A stretch of 64,000 nucleotides of DNA from assembly GCF_032854445.1 (NCBI RefSeq), contig NC_088299.1, positions 12,765,608-12,829,607 on the forward strand. Reading direction: 5' to 3'. This document shows positions 23,040 through 33,269 of the stretch, in pieces (position 1 is the stretch's first letter; the number at the start of each line of letters is the position of its first letter). The position numbers and the translations under genes are program-made. Under the pieces are notes generated by a model that saw nothing but the letters and a program-made list of their open reading frames with translations, had not been told where the DNA came from and did not search any database. This stretch comes from Liolophura sinensis (lineage: Eukaryota; Mollusca; Polyplacophora; Chitonida; Chitonidae).

Positions 23040-24185
23040 GGAAGCCGAATAAGGCCATCATCGTACCATCGTTCCATCGACCGGAGATGGATCGAAGTGG
23101 TGTCAAGATGATGCCAAGCGATATCACGATGATGGAAAGCCTTGGCACGATATGGCGAAGCGATGGCACTATGGCAGGAAGCGATGATCTGATGGCAGGA
23201 CGTGACACTATGTATCGCTTGGTACCATCGTATCATCGCTTCGCGTCATCGTGCCACAGACCATAAGAAACGTGACCTGGTGCAGTGTGGTACATACATT
23301 TTATTATTACATAATCTATTTCTCTTAGCCAGTCGTCTGTATTCGTGTATCTGTAAAATCATACTGGCTACCCAAATTGCCTTTCCTTATTGACACGTAA
23401 CACCAAAGCTTCACAAACTGATGTCGTACGTTTATATTATTGCAAGGAAAAGTCAGTTTGAATACTTTTCCTAATTCATAATGTTAAACTCCATAAACCT
23501 GATTTCAACACCAAGAACCCATTGCCTCGGGTGACGTCATAATTATTCAAGAACAAGTGGCAAGCTGGGGAATGGGCGTTGCGAGTACTTTGTTTTACAA
23601 TAGGGGCGCCAACATGTGGTTAGAACAAACTCCACGCAGTAACACAGCCAACACTACTGTCTCAACGAATAGACTACATCGCTTTTTATAACAAAGTTTC
23701 CTCACATCCAGCCCTAAAACCCTGCTGTCAAAACATATTGAACTGAGGCCAATATCCAGCAAGTGAGTGCTTTTTTAAATAATTATGACGTCACCCGAGG
23801 CAATGATTTCTTGTGGTTGAAACCGAGGTTAATGCACCTTAACATTATGAGTTGGACTTCCAACATACCCATGCGTTGAGCTTGTGTTGTTTACGTGTCC
23901 AAAGGCTTCCTGCGCCTACACGGTTAAGATTACACGCCCGATGCTATACAAATCCAAATGGGTGTGTATAAAAAGGATTGACAAGTATCATTTTAGAAAA
24001 TGAAAATAAAGACCACAATGCACTGCTCTGGTCACGTGAGTATTTTTGGGAAGGCAATGACACGAAGCCGTGACACGATGTCTCGATGACACGATGAAAC
24101 GATTGCGCAATGGCACGGAGGGATGACACGAAGGCACGAAGCGATTGCGCGATGGCACAAAGCGATGACACGATGCTAGCACGTA
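23040..24185. mobile_element. Foldback element with minisatellite ends
   Basis: A long imperfect inverted repeat. The left arm (about 23270-23580) and right arm (about 23760-24035) are reverse complements at several landmarks: CATTGCCTCGGGTGACGTCATAATTATT (left about 23521, right complement about 23779), ATTCATAATGTT / AACATTATGAGT, and GCCTTT..GACACGTAA / TTACGTGTCCAAAGGC. Outside the arms, both ends carry degenerate CGATGGCACGAAGCGATG-type minisatellites (23040-23265 and 24055-24180), also in opposite orientation. About 180 bp of unique DNA forms the loop. There is no coding capacity, so it is a non-autonomous foldback or MITE-like element. Terminal target duplications were not identified. 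Confidence 0.6.
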
Positions 24186-24189
24186 AAAA

Positions 24190-24990
24190 TAACCTTGGAT
24201 TTCCAAGATTCTTAAAATTTGATTAATCTCTACCAACCAAACGACACCCACCGATAACGTAATAATTTGAGTTAATATTGTAATTCTATCCAATTATTTT
24301 TGATTGAATTGAATAGAAAGTTCAAGGCAAATCCTTTGGTTTCAGATACCCTATAACATTTGGGCCAACAGGCTTGGCCCTATTGATTTTTATGATTTAT
24401 GTTCTGCTGCAAATCGCTACACGGATGGCCGGATGTTCAGATGGTATTTTGTCTGTAGCTTGCCCATTACTCGGCAGAGTAATGCCCCTTTATAGTTGAG
24501 CTGACAAGCATTCCTGTAACATATGCCTGGAACTTCAAATCGTCCTCCAACAGACAGCAAAATCCTAACTATATTAAGAGAATTATGCAAAACGCAGACA
24601 ACTGAAAGGAGCCATTTTGCCGCAAAATGTAAATTAAAACAAACCTGCCAAGTACACGTAACAGTGGTGTATGTACACACGTACAAGTGTAGACCAATCT
24701 CCGTGTCTGCTTATTGGTGTACGTATTTTCGTATTCCTTTACGCCGCGATTAAAGCAGGGTGGGGCGAATCAGTGCATTTTAACATGGTCGGAATTTTGT
24801 TAGGCACGAATGGTCATTTTTTACACTGACACTGTTAAAACTGATTTAACCAACCGTCGATCACCTTGATGTCGTAACACCGGAACTTGAAATTCTCGTA
24901 TTATCGAGATTCTAGATCACCCGCCTCGAATACCGAACATTCGGCCCCAGTTTGATTTCTAATCATGACTCGGCCTTCTATCTTGGAACC
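24190..24990. other. Unassigned non-coding stretch
   Basis: No gene or repeat family recognised. Confidence 0.45.
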
Positions 24991-25006
24991 AGTGTATTGC
25001 GGCGAC

Positions 25007-25165
25007 GACAGTCTTGGAACTAACTTTGTAATAGATATGACAAAGGTGGAGCTTGTTGAATGTGGCTATGACAGTCTTGGAACTTGTCGATTGTGGCTAT
25101 GACAGTCTTGGATGTTGTTGATTCTGGATTTGACAATCTTAGAACCTGTTGAATGTCTCTATGGT
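25007..25165. repeat. Degenerate 31-bp minisatellite
   Basis: GACAGTCTTGG recurs at 25007, 25070 and 25101, with GACAATCTTAG at 25132. TTGTTGAATGTGGCTAT-like sequence lies between copies. The spacing is 31 bp for the last three. Confidence 0.6.
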
Positions 25166-25244
25166 AACCTTGTAACTCAAAAATGTAGACTTAATCAAAC
25201 ATTTCTTTCAATGCGCTTAAAACTCATACCGATGTGACTTTTTC

Positions 25245-25290
25245 GATTTATTTATTTATTAGTGTTTTACGTCGTACTAAATATATTAAA
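25245..25290 (-). mobile_element. SINE family A tail remnant
   Basis: GATTTATTTATTTATTAGTGTTTTACGTCGTACTAAATA is the reverse complement of the family-A tail. It abuts the first unit of the array described next. Confidence 0.5.
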
Positions 25291-25970
25291 TGGCGGCTGT
25301 TACGTTTATGTTGCAGAAGAAAACTAGATTCAAACACGTGACCTCAGTGCTCAAGTGACTGACGATCAAAGGAAGACAGTTATGCAAAATTAACAAACTG
25401 AAAACATACATTCATACAAAAGCAATGAATTCTCAAGCAATCGGATCAACCTGCACAAGGAAACTGTCAACGACGCATCGGGTTCTCTACATAGATACAA
25501 TCTCTTGTGTACTCGTAATCAACGTCACCATAACAAAACCTCAGCGCACATGCCACCCATTCTCCTCTGTCAGCATCATGTTAACAACATCACAACACAC
25601 ACGCATGTATAAGCTCAATCAAGTCATACAGACCATCCAAGAATAGGAGGATAATGCTTGCTGTTAGCGTTTTAATGGATTTTCAAAAAGTTTATATTCT
25701 TGCACAACGAGACTTGCATTTATCGTGTCAAAAGCTTCGAATTTCCGCCAATCCTTAGCCTCAACAGCACTGATTATATCTCTATTTAGTTGTTGACTTC
25801 TTCTGATTTCTTTTTTATTTCATTCTTTCAAAAAAATTCCTTTTCCTTGTTGTTCCACCCACCGTTGCTTTCAGTCGAGCATGCATGTTAGGGACTCGGG
25901 GTGATCTTCTTTGGCCACGAACCTTACTAAATGCATTAGTCACGGTTTGTACGTTTGAATGCAATATTCC

Positions 25971-26135
25971 TCTCCGGCCGTACGTGGGAAGGTCCGTCAG
26001 CGACCTGCGGATGGTCGTGGGTTTCCCCCGGGCTCTGCCCGGTTTCCACCCACTATAATGCTGGCCGCCGTCATATAAATGAAATATTCTTGTGTACGGT
26101 GTAAAACACCAATCAAATAAATAAATAAGAAAAAT
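25971..26135 (+). mobile_element. SINE family A, 5'-truncated
   Basis: Starts at CTCTCCGGCCGTACGTGGGAAGGTC and runs through GGATGGTCGTGGGTTTCCC and the CACCAATCAAATAAATAAATAAG tail. It has inserted into array unit A just after the TACGTTTGAATGCA landmark. Confidence 0.85.
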
Positions 26136-26222
26136 AAATATACATATATCACTGTGGTCAGGTTTATTTAGAAATCAGGGTGTCAGGAGTAAGCCTTTAA
26201 TGTATAATTGAACGATATTTAC
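26104..26222 (+). repeat. Local direct repeat, copy 1
   Basis: The SINE tail plus the following sequence (TACATATATCACTGTGGTCAGGTTTATTTAG...GAACGATATTTA) recurs almost unchanged at 26762-26882. The high identity suggests a recent local duplication. Confidence 0.7.
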
Positions 26223-26689
26223 TCCGTGTATTGAATGCAGTAGATAGAAAATTCTTCGTAACGTAGTTAAAGACGTAATTTCCCGATTTTGAGAAAATCT
26301 GCATTGCGGGTGCAATGATATTTAATACTTTAATCTATCACTCGTGGCCCTACATTAGAGTCTGAGGAACTGCACTCTACTGCCAGCGTGAACTCCGGAA
26401 CATTAATAAATAAACAATGAGGCGTGTTCGCATAAAGGTATTTGTGTCGGTCATTGTGTTACAAATGTATAATCTTGGTGATTGCATTGACCCACCAGGA
26501 AATAGGCGGACATTCTATATCAAAAATACTAATGGGTGGCCATATGTTACTTTTCAGAGTAAGATGTTCAAGGTATTTCAGAAAGTATATATTGCTGCAA
26601 TCAATCTGCTTGTATGAAGATTGGACACTGACTGATGAAACGAAGTTATTTTTCATCTAGTGTCATGACAAAAACTTGGACAATCGTCC

Positions 26690-26795
26690 AAGGGCTCTGT
26701 CCGGCTTCCTCAAATCATAATGGTGACCGCAATCGTATAAGTGAAATATTTATAAGCACGGCGTAAAACACCAGTCAAGTAAATAAATAAGAAGA
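26690..26795 (+). mobile_element. SINE family A, 5'-truncated and diverged
   Basis: GGGCTCTGTCCGGCTTCCTC, AATCATAATGGTGACCGC, CGTATAAGTGAAATATT and AAACACCAGTCAAGTAAATA follow the family-A order. Confidence 0.75.
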
Positions 26796-26882
26796 ATAAA
26801 TGTACATATATCACTGTGATCAGGTTTATTTAGAAATCGTGGTGTCAGGAGTAAGCCTTTAATGTATAATTGAACGATATTT
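26762..26882 (+). repeat. Local direct repeat, copy 2
   Basis: Partner of 26104-26222; differs at only a handful of positions over about 120 bp. Confidence 0.7.
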
Positions 26883-27642
26883 ACAACGTGCGTATTTTTT
26901 CCAATTCTTTGCATATCTTTCCTAAATTTTGAAATTTTGTTTACCTTTATTAGGGACAGTCAAATTGTTTTGCCGAGCAAAGATTGCACGGTTATTTAGC
27001 CAGAACGTTCATGATTTAAGAGAGCACGCCCCACGCAAACAAGTGAAAGAACGTTTACGTTGCTGTTCCTATTCAAACGATGGCCAAAGTGTTGTCGGCA
27101 ACTACTGATTCTCTAGGGCAAACCGTGTTAACTTGACCAACATCGCGGTGACAATGAGCAACATTTTTTACACGCTTAAGTCTAGCTTGCTGAGATTTGC
27201 TTGGGGGCAAGCCTTTATGAACACCTTGCAACATTTGTCACGTCGGACATGTAGCATTGTTTTCTGTAGGTAGCACTTTGTGAGCTTGTGTTTCGCCACT
27301 TGCTCATTTACTGAGGCGCTCTTTGGAGCTTGTACCGCTCATTGTTTCTTTGTGCGAGTACGTACAGTTTGTCCCATTTCACCCTAAAAATGACACTGCG
27401 TATATTTCTGAGAAGTGAAACATTCATATATCGACCCTACTGTCAAACCGTTTGCTCCGAAAAGTTACACAATCACAGGCAATTGTGGACCAACCATCGT
27501 CAGAGTATCGTGCCCACTTTTCGGGCTGTCATCCTTCGATTAGAGAATTCCTCTTGACGGGATTCTTTATTTACGTGCGCTGACTCGCCTTTGGAAGCTG
27601 GAATATTCCATCTGGATTTAGACGCTATCATCAGGAAGACAT

Positions 27643-27850
27643 CATATATTTTTGTAATTATTTGTATTGTTTTGTATATTATTGTCAGTTGAAGTATTTG
27701 TATATTTTGTTAGAATACATGTGTTGAACTTATTCAGGCGCCTTTGTGTTTCTTTGTTTGATCTTGTGTAAGGCCTATCGCAGATCTGAGAGTTAAGCAA
27801 GCCAGTTATTTCTCATTTTTACTCTCCGATAGTGGTTTACGCATGTGTGA
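27643..27850 (+). mobile_element. LTR-like fragment related to the Gypsy element
   Basis: Matches the reverse complement of 5400-5595: TATTATTGTCAGTTG, GAACTTATTCAGGCG, TGTAAGGCCTATCGC and TTTACTCTCCGATAGTGG. There is no adjacent gag or pol sequence, so it may be a solo or fragmentary LTR. It lies between array units A and B. Confidence 0.5.
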
Positions 27851-28559
27851 AACCGGTTAGCTAGGAAATATGCTTTTAAGAGTTAGATCTGGAGTTCAGT
27901 AGCGAGTCCTGTCATTCTTGAAACATTACGCAATCTTCGTACAACCTCGATTAGTGACCAGCATAATGAAAAATAGGCTAGAAATTGGTCGGCCCTGTGT
28001 CCGTGTGACAGATAAGTCTACCCATCTTTCTGTGCCAACATTACGGGATCTTCAAATTTCAAAACTATGAGACATATTTCACCGGTTACGTGTGAACATT
28101 TGCCATTTCTCTCACTGTCGTTTCTCCTCTTGTTTTGATTTGTATGCTGTAAGTCTTTTATGACGTCATGGTGACAGGTAACTTTTCTTTTTGATTTACC
28201 TTGCACAAGATCTAAACTAATCATTTCAGGAAATGAAGGTCATCTTTCGGTGAAAACTTTGTTTATATGTACACATAGCACCCGCCCATGTTTAATTAAC
28301 TGTACACATCTGCGCCACCGTTCCGTCAAGCGTCGATGTCACGGCACAAAGTGACGTCATCATGATGTCATAACCGCGCGTCCTCGTCGGAACCGGAAGA
28401 TTCTGATCCAAGGCCAATTCCCAGCTCGGCTAATAAATGACAATCCTGGAGCTTGCTGATTGTGCTTCAGCAAAAGTCAACAGGCCAATTGCTGTTCTGT
28501 CCTCGCGTCACGTGTCGCTACATTATGCTTCAGTGGGGTAACCATATAAAAATGTCCAC
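27851..28559. other. Unassigned; CRE-like sites
   Basis: No gene recognised. TGACGTCA palindromes lie at 28161-28168 and 28352-28359. The segment 27880-28015 weakly resembles the end of array unit C (33150-33240). Confidence 0.35.
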
Positions 28560-30095
28560 ATTAGATACAGGGAAACAAGGAAACTATCAATGATCGCCAC
28601 TTTTCTTCCAATAAAGGTAATTCTAATAAAACCTCAACCCTCATGTATTGTATACTGTTTTCTCTGTCAACTTGATTTTTGCAAAACCGCAACGCACACG
28701 CGTGTCTAGGCTCATTCGCACCAACGCACGTCTGACAGATTCCCCAAGAATTGCATGTGTTGGCGGTTTAATGGATTTTGGGAAAGTCTGTTCTTCCACA
28801 ACGAGCGTTGCAGTCACTTATCAGCCACTTGTCATGTTAAAAGCTTCACATTTCCGCCGATGTTTGGTATGAACAGCACTGTTTGGCTGTCCATTCCTTC
28901 TGGTTTCTTTTTTATTTCATCCTCTCAAAAAACTTTCCATATTTCCTTCTGGTTCCACCCACCGTTGTTATCAACCAAGCATCCATGTCAGGGACTCGGG
29001 GTGATCTTCATTCGGTCACGAACCATACCAAGTGCATTAGTCACGGTTTGTACGTTTGAATCCAGTAGATTGAACATCCCTCTTCTAACATGCCTTCATC
29101 AACCAGTTACTACCAAGGGAAATACTCCTTAATGAACACACAATGACCGTAGTTACAGACGTGATTGGGAGATTCCACGTTGTAGATTCAATGGCATTTA
29201 ATACTTTAATTTGTCAAACTTTGTCACATATAAGATTCTGAAGAACCACACTCGGGAGTATTATTCAGTAAAATTGAGTCCTGTTGGAATCCAGCTATTT
29301 CTCGTTCATCTGTCAGTATCTGCATATTTTGATACAAGAAGGTATACTCTTGGTGAAAACCTAGACCATGATGATTCTGTTCGCTAAGTGATAACATACT
29401 TTGCAACAAAATCAACGAGGGAGAGAAACCTTTCAGAGTATGATGTTTTGGGTAATTAAAAAATGACACAAATCACATTGCCCGTGTGGAGAATGAACAT
29501 TGGCGGATTTAACCCGGCTGTTCTCCACCTATTGTGACGACGTCAAAGTTGAATAGCATCATTAATCGTGACTATTGGTCAAATTTAATGCGTCGAAAGG
29601 CGCATAAATACATAAGGAATACATAAGAATTTTCACCTATATAACGGCAGTCTGGCTTATTAGGATAGGGTGCCTGGGTGTCAGGTGTAAACTATTAATT
29701 TATCAAGGAAACGGTATTTACTTGGTGAGTACGGTACTAGTTCTGTTAACATTTTGTGCCTACGTTTTGGTTCTATATTTAGCATCATCAGGGAAATTTA
29801 AATTCTTTGGCCCAGTAAAGAGTCTACAGTTCAACCAGAACGTTCTTAATTCAAGAGAAGAGAATACGCAGTGCACAAATATCTGAACGGAGTTATTAGT
29901 TACTGCTCTCTCCCATCGCGTCCCACTTTTAAGCAATGACTAAAGTGTAATAAGCTCAGTTTGTCATGAGGGAAGCCGTGGTAACGGGACCCATAATTTG
30001 AGATAATGGACAACATTATACACACTTAAGTCTCATTGGGACTCGTCTTCATGAACACCTTGAGACAAGCGGTACCGCATGCTTAAAAAAACATA
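28560..30095 (+). repeat. Array unit B
   Basis: Shares the unit landmarks in order: AACAAGGAAACTATC (28575), AAAGCTTCACATTTCCGCC, CCACCCACCGTTG, CATGTCAGGGACTCGGGG, GTCACGGTTTGTACGTTTGA (29040), GTAGTTACAGACGTGATT, TTTAATACTTTAATTTGTC, ACCATGATGATTCTGTTC (29367), CTGCTCTCTCCCATCGCGTCC (29925) and ACACACTTAAGTCTC. The open frames within it are not conserved in the other units. Confidence 0.6.
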
Positions 30096-30099
30096 TTGC

Positions 30100-30540
30100 C
30101 GACTACGAAAAAATTGTGCTGTTGTTTTAGAGGTCATCTATATAGAGTTGAAATTTCCAGATGTTTACTGACATGTGTCTGACTTGAGTGAACAATGTTT
30201 TGTTCAGTTTTATCTGGAGTTTTCTTTCGACCATCAACTCATTCCAGTGGATAAAATTCAGAAACTTGGCAGACGCTTGACTATTTTGATTGTGTTACCT
30301 CACATAGTTGCCTAGACGACGGGAGATGTTCGGCGAACTCAAAATGTCAGACACGGTATTCTCTTACAATTATGTTACCATGTTAAATTTCAGTTCTGTC
30401 GTATATATCCTTGGGAATTACGAATACTTTTCAATGCATTATCGTTAGAAAGGAAGGTCGTTTTTTTGGTTTACTAGATTTATAATTCGCTTTCAGTCTG
30501 TCATATTGTTTACACATGCGATCCTGGGGCGAACGTTGCA
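30100..30540 (+). repeat. Dispersed repeat R1, copy 2
   Basis: Same-orientation relative of 540-900. Shared landmarks are AAAATTGTGCTGTTG, TTCAGTTTTATC, AAATGTCAGACACGGTATTC, TTTGGTTTACTAGA and GTTTACACATGCGATCC. It lies at the end of array unit B, so R1 may be one module of the same larger element. Confidence 0.55.
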
Positions 30541-31724
30541 ATGTGGGAATCTTTGCGCTGCCACATTTGCATGTTATCATGTTTAGACCAGTGACGGATT
30601 TCCTCTTATAATTCTCTTAATTGATATTTGTCGCAAAAAAATAGGAGGTTCAGTTAGGAGTCAAACTCTCTTTTGTATTTAGCTGAACTAATTCAAGAAT
30701 TCGAATTTCTTTTGGCGGTATGTTCCTTTAAGGGTATAGACTTGTGTCATTGTAGAGGCAGGGTGCCTACTTGTATAAAGCGTAAGATAAATAGGTGTTG
30801 ATCGGCCTGGTACTTTCTAATGTGACTGGCACTTCGTCGAGTACGATGTTGTCGACATGGCGATGAACTGGGACAGAACAGTTTCCCTGTCTTTATGCCG
30901 CTGTTCGATTTCTGACTTTGTGGTATCATAATGACAAAACATGATTTTAATTATCTGGGTTGTCCTGCACATACTCTAGAATAATTGTTTTATGAAGAAG
31001 TGATTTGTCGAGGGGAGTTTTCATTATATGCTCAAACAAGTTAATCTGCACATACTTGTCTCACCGTTATGTAAAGAAGTGAGGCCAGGGCTCAAAGAGG
31101 CGTCACCATGACGTTTAAACATCGAAACGCAAAACTCGTCCGTCTCGAAAGCCGAAGGTCCAGGTACAGCCCTACTTCTGATCTCGACTAAGTCTGTCAA
31201 GTCTAAGAGAATTTGTGGTTTATCGAACGTCGTTGAACAAAAGTCTACAATCGAAGTACTATTCTCTTCTTTGTCTATATATTATTAGGTGTCAGTAACC
31301 TTTTGTTTTAGTAACGGAATCCTATGAACATATCAACATCCGGAACTGACTAATTCATGCGATAAAAGCCGTGGAATTACCAACAGAAAAACAAATAAAA
31401 AACAAAGAGAAGAAAGAAAGAAAATTTGGCCCAAAGGGTATTTTGTCAGATCTCCAGCAAACAGTGATAGTTTCGTCTCACCTCTTCTCCACTTTTAATC
31501 GTAAACCTAAACCCAGTAAAATCAATCATAAATTGTACAGTAGATCGTGAAACACTACACTTTCGGGAAGAGCTAGCATTTAATCTATATAATGAGGATC
31601 ATTGCTACCAGACTAGGTTGACACTCCAGTCGCTATTCAAAATTGTAAGCTGACTAACGACAAAATCGTTTTCCAAACGATGAGCTTAAAACTCACGATT
31701 TCCTTTTTATTTCTTTAATTATTC
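30541..31724. other. Unassigned non-coding stretch
   Basis: No gene recognised. An A-rich AAACAAATAAAAAACAAAGAGAAG tract lies at about 31385-31425. Confidence 0.4.
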
Positions 31725-33250
31725 AAGTATTTCATTTGTGTTTAATTCAGCACAAAATAAATTAAATGACGGTTGTCGAGTTTATGGGAGTGAGTGAGTT
31801 CTTAGGTGTAACGTCGTACGTAACAATTTCACGACGAAGGAGTCCTTAGAGTGCACAAATGTGTAATGTGCCTCCTTATTGCGCGACGGATTTACACCCC
31901 TCTTTTATCTACTGCTGTTTCACTGAGACGCCTTGCCGAAGGCAAGTAAGCCGCCCCGCCAGAGCCATTATACTCATACGGGTCAAGTAATCGTTGCACT
32001 ATCCCCTCAATCTTGAACGCCAAACCAGGAAGCTACAACTTCCTTTTTTTCAAGGTCTTAGGTGTGGCCCTGGATCTAGCGTCTATGAGAAGAGGGAACT
32101 GTAGTATATCTTGATAGTCTGTTCCGGGCTACTTGTAAATCCAAGTTTTATTAGTACCATATATGTTCAGAAACACTGTCTCAAAGTCTTTGTACAGTTT
32201 ATGCCGACATTTTACAGAAACCTCCTAGATTCAAACATGATACTTCATTGTTCTAGAACCTGACAGCCATGACAAGGCAGTTACAAAAGTAACGAAGAGA
32301 GAACATACACTCAGATTAAACGTCTTTTCTAGGAGATGTCTGCTCTAACGTAACCATCATTGTAACAACCCCATGCAATTGCGTAAACCTGCACAAGGAA
32401 ACAGTCCACGACCCCTCCGACATTCTACTTGGATATGCTCCCCTCTGCACTCAATAATCTTAACAAAACATCAACGCTCATGCTGTCCATTCTTTGCTGT
32501 ATTCTCCATCAATTTCATTTAACAAAACCGCGTCTTACACGCATGTATAAGTTCATTTAAATCTTAGACGTCCAAGAATAGCAAGAGAATAGTAACTGTT
32601 GGCGTTTTAATGGATTCTAAGAGATTTCATACCAAGCCTTGGGACCACTTATCATGTTAAAAGGTTTGTCTTTCCGCCAATACTTGATTTCAACGGTTCT
32701 GATCACAGCACTATTTAGGTGTCGAGTTATTCTAGATTCTTTCTTATTGCCTGACAGCAAAAAAAATTTTCCCTTTTTATCTAATTCCACCTATCGTTCC
32801 TATCAGCCAAAGCCTCCACGTCCGGGACTCGGGCTAATCTCCACTGAGCCTCGCAGCATGGAGAGCGCAATAGTCACGGTATGTACTTTTGCATCCAGTA
32901 GATAGAATATCCTTCTTTTTACTGCCTTTCTCAACTGCTTTCTACCAACGGCTGTCCCCTTAATGTACGCACAGTAACAGTAGTAACAAATGAAAGTGAA
33001 AAGATCGATTTTATCGTTTGTAGTGTGTGCCACACCGAAATATTCAGATACGATTTTCGGTAAGATTTTTTTCTGTTTCGCTGTTGTCATACACAAGTAA
33101 ACTGATTTGTTTCATTGTAAAGACCAGATTGCTAGGGTCTCTACTTGTACGCGGTAGATCCGGAGTTTATCCACGAGTGCTGTCATTCCCAAAACAGCAG
33201 ATAACCTTCTCTAAGCGTTGGTTGGCTGTGTGTCACTCTGACGTGCCTGT
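31725..33250 (+). repeat. Array unit C, interrupted
   Basis: Starts with a segment like unit A's start (AAATAAATTAAATGACGGTTGTCGAG), is broken by a family-C SINE, then continues: TAGATTCAAACATGATACTTC, CACAAGGAAACAGTCC, TTTGTCTTTCCGCCAA, GGGACTCGGGCTAATCTCC and GTCACGGTATGTACTTTTG. The latter half is shorter than in units A, B and D. It ends in a TTTCGCTGTTGTCATACACAAGTAAA segment that is also present at the end of unit D. Confidence 0.55.
31787..32095 (-). mobile_element. SINE family C (head type 1)
   Basis: Reverse complement of the copy at 57407-57747: the GTGAGTGAG tail, ACGTCGTACGTAACAATTTC, CGAAGGAGTCCTTAG, CTGCTGTTTCACTGAGACGCC, GAACGCCAAACCAGGAAG and GTCTTAGGTGTGGC. Only part of the tRNA-like head remains. 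It has inserted into array unit C. Confidence 0.65.
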
Positions 33251-33269
33251 TTAAAAGCAAGTATATGCT

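Larger units (their letters stand above)
25291..27260 (+). repeat. Array unit A (non-coding, ~2 kb)
   Basis: First of four same-orientation, diverged copies of one non-coding unit. Landmarks shared with the other units are TTCAAACACGTGACCTC (about 25330), CACAAGGAAACTGTC (25455), AAAGCTTCGAATTTCCGCCAA, CCACCCACCGTTG, GGGACTCGGGGTGATCTTC, GTCACGGTTTGTACGTTTGAAT (25940), TTTAATACTTTAAT, GAACTGCACTCTA, and near the end GACAATGAGCAACATTTTT and CTTTATGAACACCTTGCAACATTTG (27215). It is interrupted by two family-A SINEs. No coding frame is conserved between copies. Confidence 0.6.
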
